Source: JAZKFT01 sp043760535 (GTDB taxonomy: Bacteria; Bacteroidota; Bacteroidia; Chitinophagales; Chitinophagaceae). From it: a stretch of 45,904 bases of DNA. Shown here one piece after another: positions 1 to 8,047 of the stretch. The position numbers and the translations under genes are program-made. Under the pieces are notes generated by a model. The model worked only from the letters and a program-made list of their open reading frames with translations, was not told the origin of the DNA and did not search any database. Position 1 is the first letter of the stretch. Every line of letters starts with the position of its first letter. The stretch spans positions 1 through 45,904 of the forward strand of contig JAYUOV010000093.1 of assembly GCA_043760535.1 (NCBI GenBank). Reading direction: 5' to 3'.

Positions 1-64
1 GGAGCATAGCTAGCATGTAAAAAATAGAATATGAAAATTATATGACACTTACAAATGTTGATAG

Positions 65-106
65 CTCACCATTCACCACTCACTACTAACTACTAACTAC
101 TCACCC
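65..106. repeat. Heptamer tandem tract next to the GH109 stop codon
   Basis: Six consecutive 7-nt words (for example CTCACTA, CTAACTA, CTAACTA, CTCACCC) run up to the base before the stop codon of the minus-strand GH109 gene. Read on the minus strand, the stop TAG is followed by GGGTGAG and then TAGTTAG words, so the stop codon merges into the tract. Similar short-word tracts occur in other gaps of this window. Function unknown. Confidence 0.75.
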
Positions 107-1468
107 CTAATAGTCGTCATTCAATGCAAACACCGGCTTTTTATACATCCATTGTCCACCGGTAAAATCCGGGAACTCAACGGTTTCATTTCCCAAGGCA
201 ATGCTTTGTTCACTCAAAGGTGTAATGGCACTCCATGCAGCCGCATCATACACATCTAAAGGTGTGGCAGTTTTACGTTTTACAGATTCTATAAAAGCAT
301 GGATTACAAAAAAATCCATTCCGCCATGGCCTGCACCTGCTGCATCTTTACTATACTTTGCCCATAGCGGATGGTCGTATTTATCCAGCCATGTTTGGGC
401 TGCATCCCATTGGTGTGCTTTGGCACTCTGGCCTTCTACATAAATACTTTTATTTACATCCATCCACAAACCTTCGGTGCCTTGCACCCTAAAGCCCAGC
501 GAATAAGGCCGTGGTAAATTGGTATCGTGTTGCAGCAAAATGGTTTCGCCATTTACACAGTTAATATTTGTAGTTACCACATCTCCCAGTTTAAAATTTA
601 CCCTTGCATTTGGGTGATTAACACCACCGCCTTTTACCACATGGTTATGTAAGCCTCTTGCCTTGCTGCTAAACGAACAAAGCGACACAAACTGGTTACC
701 ACGATTAATATTAATATAGTTGGCAATTGGCCCTATGCCATGTGTAGGATACAAATCGCCATTGCGGTGCACAGAGTGTTCGGTACGCCACCTAGCTTCA
801 GAATAGCCCTTTTCGCCAAACTCTACACCCTTGCCATAATAACCAAGTCCATCATTAAACTTTACTTCACGTAAATCGTGTTGGTAGCCGCCCTGCAGGT
901 GTATCATTTCGCCAAATAAACCTTTACGAACCATATTTAAAACAGCCATAACATCACGGCGGTAGCATACATTTTCCAGCATCATTACATGGGCTTTGTA
1001 CTTTTCGGCAGCATGTACCACATCCCAATGATCTTGCAGGGTGATACCCAAAATAACCTCTGTTCCAATGTATTTTATACCCGCCTCAATAGCGGTAATA
1101 ACCATTTCCTTGTGTAACTCCCAGGGGGTTACTATTAGTATGCCATCAAGGCCGGTTTTCATTTCCAACATCTTCTTCCACGCACTAGCATCACCAGTAA
1201 AAATTTGAGGTATTTTTTTGCCAGTTTTGGCAATTATTCCTTTGGCCTTTTCAAGCGTTTTATCGTCTATATCACAAATAGCCACCAAGTCCACATCATC
1301 CCTGCGGAGCAATAAATCTAAGTGGCCTAAACCCCTGGCACCCACGCCTATAATTCCCATTTTTACTTTGGCTTCGCCGGGCTTTTGGGCAAATAATGTT
1401 TCGCCGGATAATATGGCGGCTGAGGCTGCCGTAATGCCTGTGGCTTTAATAAAATTTCTGCGGTGCAT
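107..1468 (-). CDS. Secreted GH109-type NAD-dependent glycosidase (Gfo/Idh/MocA fold)
   Basis: The protein starts with a twin-arginine signal (RRNFIK followed by an Ala-rich hydrophobic stretch ending near LFAQ), so export by Tat is expected, consistent with a folded, cofactor-bound protein. A Rossmann GVGARG motif follows near residue 40. Where ordinary Gfo/Idh/MocA dehydrogenases have Glu-Lys-Pro, this protein has TEV. The central block (YRRDVMAVLNMVR, YQHDLREVKFND, RNGDLYPTHG, INRGN) matches what I know of family GH109, whose founding members are alpha-N-acetylgalactosaminidases using tightly bound NAD in a redox-elimination mechanism. An ATG nine codons further upstream is possible, but starting at 1468 places the Arg pair directly at the N-terminus. 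The substrate is inferred; other GH109 subgroups may act on different sugars. Confidence 0.82.
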   Translation of the reverse strand: MHRRNFIKATGITAASAAILSGETLFAQKPGEAKVKMGIIGVGARGLGHLDLLLRRDDVDLVAICDIDDKTLEKAKGIIAKTGKKIPQIFTGDASAWKKMLEMKTGLDGILIVTPWELHKEMVITAIEAGIKYIGTEVILGITLQDHWDVVHAAEKYKAHVMMLENVCYRRDVMAVLNMVRKGLFGEMIHLQGGYQHDLREVKFNDGLGYYGKGVEFGEKGYSEARWRTEHSVHRNGDLYPTHGIGPIANYININRGNQFVSLCSFSSKARGLHNHVVKGGGVNHPNARVNFKLGDVVTTNINCVNGETILLQHDTNLPRPYSLGFRVQGTEGLWMDVNKSIYVEGQSAKAHQWDAAQTWLDKYDHPLWAKYSKDAAGAGHGGMDFFVIHAFIESVKRKTATPLDVYDAAAWSAITPLSEQSIALGNETVEFPDFTGGQWMYKKPVFALNDDY

Positions 1469-1786
1469 TGGCTGGTATTTTAAATGATATGGCAAGTTAA
1501 AAGTTTTAGTGTTTTAGAAACGGTTTCAAAAAAATGACCAACAAAAAAATTAATCAATTACCTACTGGCCAGTGCCCAATCACCAATGCCGGTTTCCGTT
1601 GTAACTAAGTAAAAATTTGCCGCCAAATCCGTTTCTGAAACCCTAAATTAATAGTATAACCTGCTTAGTTAGCAGCTTTAATTCTATAACCAATTTGCAA
1701 CAAAACAAACCACCTGCTAGAAATTCATCACCAATCTTCAAATTACTTTTGATATTCTCCAATCGTTTCAGTTACTTGCACCCATT

Positions 1787-1870
1787 GTGATAATAGCAGG
1801 TTTATACATATCCTCTCCTTTAATTGTAGCTTCTCCGGTTACAACTATTACTATTATTACAACCCGTTAG
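1787..1870 (+). CDS. Candidate thr operon leader peptide (Thr/Ile rich)
   Basis: A 27-codon frame beginning with GTG ends in eight consecutive Thr or Ile codons (ACA ACT ATT ACT ATT ATT, then ACA ACC), one Arg codon and TAG. Threonine and isoleucine are the amino acids that control the enterobacterial thr operon by attenuation, and this run lies about 230 nt before thrA. There is no in-frame ATG; GTG at 1787 or the preceding ATT are the only nearby options, so the start is uncertain. The stop codon lies inside a hairpin (1859-1876), an arrangement where ribosome position would decide folding. No strong terminator is visible downstream, which weakens the attenuation model. Confidence 0.42.
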   Translation: MIIAGLYISSPLIVASPVTTITIITTR

Positions 1871-1876
1871 GGTTGT
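1859..1876 (+). promoter_or_regulatory. Hairpin overlapping the end of the thr leader frame
   Basis: ACAACCC and GGGTTGT are perfect 7-nt inverted arms around a GTTA loop. The left arm contains the last Thr codons of the leader frame and the loop contains most of its stop codon. It is followed by CTTCTCC rather than a T-run, so it may be a pause or antiterminator stem rather than a terminator. It could alternatively be a dispersed palindromic repeat of the kind seen elsewhere in this window. Confidence 0.45.
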
Positions 1877-2098
1877 ACTTCTCCATATCACCACATGGGC
1901 TTTTCTTAAAAGCTGTTTACATCAGAAAGTTTCACATTTTCAAGTCATAAGACAATAGGTAAGTAAGTCACTATTAAAAATAGCCATTCAGTAAATAGTC
2001 ATTATTCGGCAAAATGTACACCAAAAAACAAAATGACAACTGAGCATTGACCCAATGACCTTATATTGAACCACTCAAAAAAATAAAGCAATTAAAAG

Positions 2099-4552
2099 AT
2101 GCAAGTACTAAAATTTGGCGGCAGTTCGGTAGCCGGGGCAGGTGTTATAAAACAGGTAATGGCCATCGTAGAAAAAGCGTTGGTAAAAGAAAAAACAATT
2201 GTAGTGGTATCGGCCCTTGGCGGCATTACAGATAACCTTATCCAATGCGGCACATTAGCAGCAGCAGGCGACGAATCTTTTTACGAATTACTGAAACAAC
2301 TGGAACAGCGCCACCTAGAAACTGTACAGCAATTAATACCCGTAACGCAGCAAAGCAGTGTGCTAAGCATGGTTAAGCAGCGGTGCAATGAGCTGGAAGA
2401 TATTTGCAAAGGCGTATTTATGCTACGAGAATTATCGCCACGAACACAGGATAGAATTGTGAGTTATGGCGAATGGCTATCCTCACAAATTATTGCTTCG
2501 GCATGTAGCTTTAATGGTATAAAAAGCGAGTGGACCGATGCCCGAAAGCTCATTGTTACAGATGAAAATTATACTTATGCTGCTGTAGATTTTGCAGCTA
2601 CCAATACCAATATACAGCAATACTTTGCCGCCAGCAAAGACACATTATTTTTAGTTCCGGGATTTATAGCAAGCAGCAAAAGCGGCACCACTACTACGCT
2701 TGGCCGGGGCGGCAGCGATTATACCGCTTCCATTTTTGCAGCCGCTTTAAACGTAAGCAATCTTGAAATATGGACGGATGTAAGTGGCATGATGACCGCC
2801 GACCCAAGGCATGTAGCCAACGCTAAATCTATACCGCAAATTTCTTACCGAGAAGCCATGGAACTAAGCCATTTTGGTGCCAAAGTGGTGTATCCGCCCA
2901 CTATACAGCCAGTAATGGGGCAAGGCATACCAGTATGGGTAAAAAATACTTTTGCACCAAATGATTGGGGCACTGTTATAAAAGAAACACCCGATTATAA
3001 AGGCAATAGTATTACCGGCATTTCCAGCATTAGCAAGATGGCTTTGCTAAGCCTTGAGGGGAGTGGCATGGTAGGCATACCGGGCTTTAGCAAACGCCTG
3101 TTTGAAGCACTAAGCAATGAAAGAATCAATGTAATTCTCATTACTCAAAGTTCATCGGAACATTCTATTTGCGTAGCTATAGAAGAAGTAAACGCTGCCA
3201 AAGCAAAGTATGTGGTAGATAATGTTTTTGCTTATGAAATAGCCACAAAAAACCTAGATCCATTGGTAGTAGAAAAAGGACAGGCCATTGTAGCCTTGGT
3301 AGGCGACAATATGAAAAGCCATACCGGCATTAGCGGCAAAATGTTTGGGGCTTTAGGCCGCAATGGCGTTAATGTAAGAGCCATTGCACAAGGTTCATCA
3401 GAAAGAAATATTTCAACAGTTATTTCGGCAGACGATGTAAAGAAAGCACTCAATGTTTTACACGAAGAGTTTTTTGAAAACACCTACAAACAACTAAATC
3501 TTTTTATTATCGGTGTAGGAAATGTAGGAGGTAAATTATTACAACAACTGCACCAGCAGCAGCAATATTTACAAGACAACTTATTGCTACAGGTAAGAGT
3601 AGTAGGTATGGGCAATAGTAAAAAAATGCTGTTTAATGATGAAGGCATAGACCTTACCAACTGGCAGCATTTACTACAAAATGGCGAACCCATGCAGCTA
3701 GAAAATTTTATAGAAACCATCCGTACTAAAAACCTGCGAAACAGTGTGTTTGCCGATGTTACTGCCAATGCTGATATTGCCAAAAACTACTTGCAGCTAT
3801 TAGAGAAAAGCATAGATGTAGTTGCTTGTAATAAAATAGCATGTTCTTCCCCCTACCCTTACTATAAACAATTAAAAGATTACGCCAGAGAATTCAATAC
3901 ACAGTTTCTGTTTGAGACCAATGTGGGTGCAGGATTGCCGGTAATAGGCAGCCTGAACGATTTAATAAAAAGCGGCGATAAAGTCAATAAGATAGAAGCG
4001 GTACTAAGTGGCACTCTCAATTTTGTATTTAATAATTACAACAGCGAAAAAAGCTTTGCCAGTGTAGTAAAAGATGCACAAAACGAAGGCTTTACCGAAC
4101 CAGATCCACGCCTCGATTTAAGTGGCACCGATGTAATGAGGAAAATTATGATTTTGGCCAGAGAAGCCGGTGAAAAACTGGAAATGGCCGACATTGCCAA
4201 CACCTCCTTTATGCCCGAAAGCTGCATGACCGGCGATGTGGCTAATTTTTATGCCGAGATGGAAAAGCATGAGGAACATTTTAAAAAGTTGTACGCCGCC
4301 GCAGCTTATGCTGGTAAAAAGTTGAAGTTTGTTGCAACGTTTTCTCCAGCATCCGAAGGCACTAAAGCAGCAGTAGGCTTACAACATATCGACCCTCAAA
4401 GCGACTTTTACCACCTATACGGAAAAGACAATGTAGTACTTTTTTACACCAACCGTTACCCCGAACAACCGCTAGTGGTAAAAGGTGCCGGTGCCGGTGC
4501 TGAGGTTACCGCATCGGGTGTGTTTGCAGATATTATAAGAACGGTGAGGTAA
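2099..4552 (+). CDS. thrA: Bifunctional aspartokinase / homoserine dehydrogenase
   Basis: This enzyme phosphorylates aspartate and, with its second domain, reduces aspartate semialdehyde to homoserine, giving the first and third steps of the threonine branch. The N-terminal kinase begins with KFGGSS and contains GRGGSDYTA. Two ACT-type regulatory segments follow at about residues 315-460 (SISKMALLSLEG; KGQAIVALVGDNM), the usual site of threonine inhibition. The homoserine dehydrogenase domain starts near residue 465 with a GVGNVGGK NAD-binding loop and carries ETNVGAGLPVI and LSGTLNF. The C-terminus GAGAGAEVTASGVFADI is intact. The length of 817 residues is normal for the fusion. It is the first gene of thrA-thrB-thrC, 76 nt before thrB, and its leader region is probably regulatory. 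Confidence 0.97.
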   Translation: MQVLKFGGSSVAGAGVIKQVMAIVEKALVKEKTIVVVSALGGITDNLIQCGTLAAAGDESFYELLKQLEQRHLETVQQLIPVTQQSSVLSMVKQRCNELEDICKGVFMLRELSPRTQDRIVSYGEWLSSQIIASACSFNGIKSEWTDARKLIVTDENYTYAAVDFAATNTNIQQYFAASKDTLFLVPGFIASSKSGTTTTLGRGGSDYTASIFAAALNVSNLEIWTDVSGMMTADPRHVANAKSIPQISYREAMELSHFGAKVVYPPTIQPVMGQGIPVWVKNTFAPNDWGTVIKETPDYKGNSITGISSISKMALLSLEGSGMVGIPGFSKRLFEALSNERINVILITQSSSEHSICVAIEEVNAAKAKYVVDNVFAYEIATKNLDPLVVEKGQAIVALVGDNMKSHTGISGKMFGALGRNGVNVRAIAQGSSERNISTVISADDVKKALNVLHEEFFENTYKQLNLFIIGVGNVGGKLLQQLHQQQQYLQDNLLLQVRVVGMGNSKKMLFNDEGIDLTNWQHLLQNGEPMQLENFIETIRTKNLRNSVFADVTANADIAKNYLQLLEKSIDVVACNKIACSSPYPYYKQLKDYAREFNTQFLFETNVGAGLPVIGSLNDLIKSGDKVNKIEAVLSGTLNFVFNNYNSEKSFASVVKDAQNEGFTEPDPRLDLSGTDVMRKIMILAREAGEKLEMADIANTSFMPESCMTGDVANFYAEMEKHEEHFKKLYAAAAYAGKKLKFVATFSPASEGTKAAVGLQHIDPQSDFYHLYGKDNVVLFYTNRYPEQPLVVKGAGAGAEVTASGVFADIIRTVR

Positions 4553-4628
4553 AAATTGCCGGATACCTGTTACCAAATACCAGTTTCCCAGCTAAATACA
4601 ATACACTAAAACTTTAAAGCGACTCCCC

Positions 4629-5633
4629 ATGACAGAAAATAATATTGACTCTTACCGAGAGGCACCCCTCTCCCCGGCGGGGAGATGGGTCGGGGGTGAG
4701 GTAACCGTTCGATGTCCCGGCACCATTGCCAACCTTGTTTGTGGTTTTGATATACTCGGCCTTTGCCTGCATGAGCCTTACGATGTAATGCATGTAAAAC
4801 TACTGAACGAAAAGAAAGTAGTGATCATACCTTTTACCCCTTTAGGGGACGGGGGCAGTACAGGTTACGACCTGCCAACCGAGCCAGAAAATAATACCGC
4901 TGGTGCACCGCTACTAGAAATGCTGGCAGAAATAGAAGAAAATATCGGCTTCCAAATAACAATAGAAAAACACATAAAACCCGGTAGTGGCGTTGGTTCC
5001 AGTGCAGCTAGTGCGGCAGGGGCTGTGGTAGCCGCCAATCACTTACTCGGCCATCGTTTTTCCAAACAAGATTTGGTTCGCTTTGCCATGTTTGGCGAAA
5101 AAGTGGCCAGCGGCGTAAAACATGCCGATAATATTGCACCCTGTATTTACGGTGGCGTTACGCTCATCCGCAGTATTTTTCCATTAGATATTATTAGCAT
5201 ACCTGCACCACCCATGTATGTTGCACTCGTACACCCACAAATAGAAGTACGTACAGCAGATGCACGGCAGATCCTTCGTAAGGAAGTTTTGTTAAAAGAT
5301 GCCATCCGCCAGTGGGGCAATATAGCCGGGCTTGTGGCTGGCTTTATGCAAAACGATTACGACCTCATTGGCCGCTCGTTGGAAGATGTGATCATCGAAC
5401 CCGTACGTAGCATTTTAATCCCCGGCTTTAATAATGTAAAAAAACAATGTATAGAAGCTGGTGCTTTAGGTGGTGGCATCTCCGGCTCAGGGCCTTCTAT
5501 TTTTATGCTGTGCAAAGAGGAAACCACCGCCAGAGCAGTAGAAGCGATTATGAAAAACATTTACACCCGCATCGGAATCGATCATCACACGTATGTAACT
5601 ACCATTAACCCAACGGGAATTGTGGTGGAATAG
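4629..5633 (+). CDS. thrB: Homoserine kinase with two in-frame repeat-derived segments
   Basis: This GHMP kinase phosphorylates homoserine for threonine synthase. The ATP-binding motif PGSGVGSSAASAAGA lies at about residues 117-131, preceded by the conserved start VTVRCPGTIANLVCGFD and followed by GGGISGSGPS near the C-terminus. Family members usually begin at about the position of residue 25 here. The preceding residues 12-24 (APLSPAGRWVGGE) are encoded by a GC-rich palindromic repeat, and residues about 70-76 (PLGDGGS) by a second one in a variable loop before DLPTEPENNTAG. There is no in-frame start codon between the first repeat and the conserved domain, so ATG 4629 is the only reasonable start. 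The catalytic core looks intact and the protein should be functional. Confidence 0.95.
   Translation: MTENNIDSYREAPLSPAGRWVGGEVTVRCPGTIANLVCGFDILGLCLHEPYDVMHVKLLNEKKVVIIPFTPLGDGGSTGYDLPTEPENNTAGAPLLEMLAEIEENIGFQITIEKHIKPGSGVGSSAASAAGAVVAANHLLGHRFSKQDLVRFAMFGEKVASGVKHADNIAPCIYGGVTLIRSIFPLDIISIPAPPMYVALVHPQIEVRTADARQILRKEVLLKDAIRQWGNIAGLVAGFMQNDYDLIGRSLEDVIIEPVRSILIPGFNNVKKQCIEAGALGGGISGSGPSIFMLCKEETTARAVEAIMKNIYTRIGIDHHTYVTTINPTGIVVE
4663..4698. repeat. Palindromic repeat in frame in the 5' end of thrB
   Basis: TCTCCCC and GGGGAGA form a 7-bp stem around GGC, with outer arms CACCCC and GGGGTG. It is far more GC-rich than its surroundings. It is read through as residues 12-24 of ThrB. Repeats of this look are, from memory, widespread between genes in Bacteroidota; having one translated is the odd point. 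Confidence 0.8.
4837..4857. repeat. Second palindromic repeat in frame inside thrB
   Basis: CCCC, loop TTTA, GGGG followed by ACGGGGGC forms a small G-rich hairpin of the type seen as dispersed intergenic repeats in Bacteroidota (recalled, not searched). It encodes PLGDGG in a loop that is shorter in homologues as I remember them. Confidence 0.6.
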
Positions 5634-5821
5634 TTTTATGAGCCAGAGGCTAGTGCTACTATTTAGCTGCATTGGCGTCGCACTCTTTTACTACATATCA
5701 GTATTGAGCTTACCTAATTTCAAATCATTGTTTGTAAATACCAATGTTCTTAAAACCCTGCCAGGGCGAAATTCAAGCCCAGACTTTCCCATTATCCATT
5801 ACCTCATTATCCATTACCCCA
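5634..5821. other. thrB-thrC spacer with repeat remnants
   Basis: The spacer holds a palindrome CCCTGCCAGGG near 5757-5767 and a perfect 15-nt direct duplication at 5790-5819 just before the thrC start. An open frame runs through it into thrC from 5744, but its translation shows no conserved sequence, so I take the spacer as noncoding. A piece around 5672-5690 (TTGGCGTCGCACTC) looks like a dispersed repeat, which a genome self-search would test. Confidence 0.5.
5790..5819. repeat. 15-nt direct duplication directly before thrC
   Basis: CATTATCCATTACCT is followed immediately by CATTATCCATTACCC; only the last base differs. The second copy ends two bases before the chosen thrC ATG, so it occupies the place where a ribosome binding site would be. 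Internally each copy is itself made of 7-8 nt words (CATTATC, CATTACC), similar to the other short-word tracts. Confidence 0.8.
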
Positions 5822-7117
5822 ATGTTATATTACAGTACCAATAACAAGGCTCCCAAAGTAGGCTTTAAAGAAGCCACCATTAAAGGTCTGGCGCCAGATA
5901 AAGGCTTGTATTTTCCCGAAAGTATTCCTGTTTTGCCAAAAGATTTTTTTGAAAACATTGGCAGCCTAAGCAAAGAAACAATTGCTTTTAAAGTAATACA
6001 ACCTTATGTAGGCGATGCCATACCAGCAGATGAATTACAAAGGATTGTAAACGAAACCATCAACTTCGATTTTCCACTAGTTCCGGTTACAGATGCTATT
6101 TTTTCTTTAGAATTATATCACGGCCCTACCCTAGCTTTTAAAGATGTGGGTGCCAGGTTTATGAGCCGCTGTCTTGGATATTTTGTAAAAGACCAAGGCC
6201 AAAAAGTAACCGTACTTGTAGCCACCAGCGGCGATACCGGTGGCGCAGTAGCCAATGGCTTTTACGATGTAACAGGCGTGGAAGTGGTAATTCTGTACCC
6301 CAAAGGAAAAGTGAGTAGCATACAAGAGTTACAGCTAACTACTATAGGCAAAAACATTAAAGCCCTAGAGGTAAATGGAAGCTTTGATGATTGCCAGCAT
6401 TTAGTAAAACAGGCATTTGCAGATGCTGATTTAAACAACAAGCTTTTTCTTACATCGGCCAACTCTATTAACGTGGCCAGATGGCTGCCACAGCAGTTTT
6501 ATTATTTCTTTGCTTACCAGCAATGGGCTAATAAAGCACAGCCGCCGGTAGTATGCGTGCCTAGTGGAAATTTTGGCAATATCTGCGCCGGCCTCATGGC
6601 ACACCACAGCGGCCTCCCCATCAAACATTTTATTGCGGCTACCAATGCAAACGATATTGTTCCGCAATATTTTGTAACTCAGAAATACGAACCTAAACCC
6701 GCCCTGGCCACCATTAGTAACGCCATGGATGTAGGAAACCCCAGCAACTTCGTCCGCATCCTCGAAATATTTGAACAGCAGTTTGAAAATCTAAAAAGCA
6801 TAGTGAGTAGTGTAAGCATCGGCGATGAGGAAACCAAAGCCGTACTAAAGGAAGTGTACGAACAACAAAACTACCTGCTGGATACCCACGGAGCTGTGGC
6901 CTACGCCGCATTACAGCATTGGCTGGCGGAACACGAAGACCACAAAGGCATTATTTTAGAAACCGCCCATCCGGTGAAATTTTATGATGTGGTAGAACCC
7001 ATTATAGGCGAAAAAGTACCCATGCCTGAAAGTGTGGAATACCTGCTGGATAAGGTAAAAGAAAGTGTAGTAATAGATGCGAATTATGAACAGCTAAAAG
7101 CTTTTTTGCTGGGTTAG
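5822..7117 (+). CDS. thrC: Threonine synthase
   Basis: This PLP enzyme converts O-phosphohomoserine to threonine, the last step of the pathway encoded by the preceding genes. The typical N-terminus MLYYSTNNKAPKVGFKEA fixes the start at 5822; a longer frame from 5744 only adds spacer sequence. The PLP-lysine motif is in PTLAFKDVG near residue 107, and the phosphate-binding loop ATSGDTGGAVANG follows. At 431 residues it has the usual length of the short (bacterial type) threonine synthase. No Shine-Dalgarno sequence is visible because the repeat at 5790-5819 sits directly upstream. The spacing of 188 nt from thrB is long for an operon partner but no terminator lies between them. Confidence 0.96.
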   Translation: MLYYSTNNKAPKVGFKEATIKGLAPDKGLYFPESIPVLPKDFFENIGSLSKETIAFKVIQPYVGDAIPADELQRIVNETINFDFPLVPVTDAIFSLELYHGPTLAFKDVGARFMSRCLGYFVKDQGQKVTVLVATSGDTGGAVANGFYDVTGVEVVILYPKGKVSSIQELQLTTIGKNIKALEVNGSFDDCQHLVKQAFADADLNNKLFLTSANSINVARWLPQQFYYFFAYQQWANKAQPPVVCVPSGNFGNICAGLMAHHSGLPIKHFIAATNANDIVPQYFVTQKYEPKPALATISNAMDVGNPSNFVRILEIFEQQFENLKSIVSSVSIGDEETKAVLKEVYEQQNYLLDTHGAVAYAALQHWLAEHEDHKGIILETAHPVKFYDVVEPIIGEKVPMPESVEYLLDKVKESVVIDANYEQLKAFLLG

Positions 7118-7198
7118 CATTGGGCACCATTAATTGCCTGTATAAACGATTTACCAAAGCCCAAAACTTTACTATAAATTGTATGCGTATTCTCTACC

Positions 7199-7636
7199 AT
7201 GGCCAAATTAACACTTGATAACGCATGGCTTTCCGAAGCATTTTTTGAAGACACCTGCCTGCTTGGCATTGTGGCTCCGGTAGCAGATTATCATTTTTGC
7301 AACCTTATAAAAGAAGGGCTGGGTCTTCATTTCCGAAATGATATTTCTGCGGAAATAGCTTTTACAAAAAAAAATCGCAAATACTATTTTTCGGTTTTTA
7401 AATACGAAGAACGCAATGCTTCTGTTCTTCACTATATCTACGCTAACAAATGCGATGGCGACCATTTACTACCCGAATTTAAACACTTGGATTTTATATG
7501 GCTTATCCGTTTCGAACAAGGAATGGTGTACCCAATTGGGCAACTGCTACAGGCTGTAAAAAGTATTAAAGCGGTTCAATTGATTACCGAAATAACCAAC
7601 GAAAAAATAAAAAACAAAGGGCATTTGGTGTTGTAG
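7199..7636 (+). CDS. IPExxxVDY-family protein
   Basis: A 145-residue protein of a small Bacteroidota family named after a conserved IPExxxVDY signature; here the signature is LPEFKHLDF at residues 91-99, a conservative variant. It starts with hydrophilic sequence, has no signal peptide or membrane segment, and is probably cytoplasmic. Its function is unknown to me. It follows thrC by 81 nt on the same strand and could be part of the same transcript, although nothing suggests a role in threonine synthesis. The stop codon TAG runs directly into a G-rich heptamer tract. The start ATG at 7199 is the only one before the conserved region. Confidence 0.8.
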   Translation: MAKLTLDNAWLSEAFFEDTCLLGIVAPVADYHFCNLIKEGLGLHFRNDISAEIAFTKKNRKYYFSVFKYEERNASVLHYIYANKCDGDHLLPEFKHLDFIWLIRFEQGMVYPIGQLLQAVKSIKAVQLITEITNEKIKNKGHLVL

Positions 7637-7660
7637 GGGATTGGGAATTGGGGATTAGGG
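7636..7660. repeat. G-rich heptamer tract overlapping a stop codon
   Basis: Three 7-nt words GGGGATT, GGGAATT, GGGGATT followed by AGGG begin at the last base of the TAG stop of the upstream gene. Same architecture as the tracts at 65-106 and 42151-42214 but with a different word. Nothing else is recognisable before the next gene at 7811. Confidence 0.7.
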
Positions 7661-7810
7661 TAAAAAGACTGCGTTATTTGATGAATCCTCAAATTATCCT
7701 TATCTAAAAATTTATAGTAAATACAAAGCACCAAACTGCAAAAGAAACATTCAGTAATAAACCTCTCAACTACAAACCTCTTTATAATAAACTACTAAAC
7801 TATAAACTTT

Positions 7811-8047
7811 ATGATCTGGACTGAAACTGACAACAAGCTGTATTGCAAATTCAAATTCAAGGATTTTAGCGAAGCATTTGGCTTTATGACCCGTGTGGCT
7901 TTTGCCGCCGAAAAAGCAGATCATCACCCAACCTGTACAAACACGTATAATACCGTGGAAATATGGCTTAGCACTCACGATGCAGGTAATAAAGTAACCG
8001 AAAAAGACCATCAGCTCAGCAAAGCGATTGATAAACTGATTGCATAA
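7811..8047 (+). CDS. Pterin-4-alpha-carbinolamine dehydratase
   Basis: A 78-residue 4a-hydroxytetrahydrobiopterin dehydratase, which regenerates quinonoid pterin after aromatic amino acid hydroxylation. The family motif is complete: Glu, then DHHP, a Tyr five residues later, His in LSTHDAG and Asp in EKDHQL. In bacteria the protein is often phhB beside a phenylalanine hydroxylase, but no hydroxylase gene is in this window. The start ATG at 7811 gives a slightly short N-terminus (the usual first helix is trimmed). Its TAA is immediately followed by the ATG of a methyltransferase, so the two are very likely cotranscribed and translationally coupled. Confidence 0.92.
   Translation: MIWTETDNKLYCKFKFKDFSEAFGFMTRVAFAAEKADHHPTCTNTYNTVEIWLSTHDAGNKVTEKDHQLSKAIDKLIA

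Larger units (their letters stand above)
1496..2098. other. Gap between GH109 gene and thrA; leader region of the thr operon
   Basis: This is the longest gap in the window. I see no convincing long ORF, tRNA or insertion sequence. Its second half contains a Thr/Ile-codon run ending in a stop (1787-1870) and a 7-bp hairpin (1859-1876), so it is best read as the thr operon leader. A second weak hairpin (GCTTTT, loop CTT, AAAAGC) lies near 1900-1914. I could not find a clear TAnnTTTG promoter or a strong U-tract terminator. Confidence 0.5.

Noticed and set aside
1496..2098. tRNA or small RNA gene in the long gap before thrA
   Set aside because: No cloverleaf or T-loop consensus was seen; the structured part is better explained as a leader region.
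5620..5844. 74-codon open frame between thrB and thrC
   Set aside because: It overlaps both genes and its C-terminal part is only the duplicated repeat before thrC; no homology recognised.
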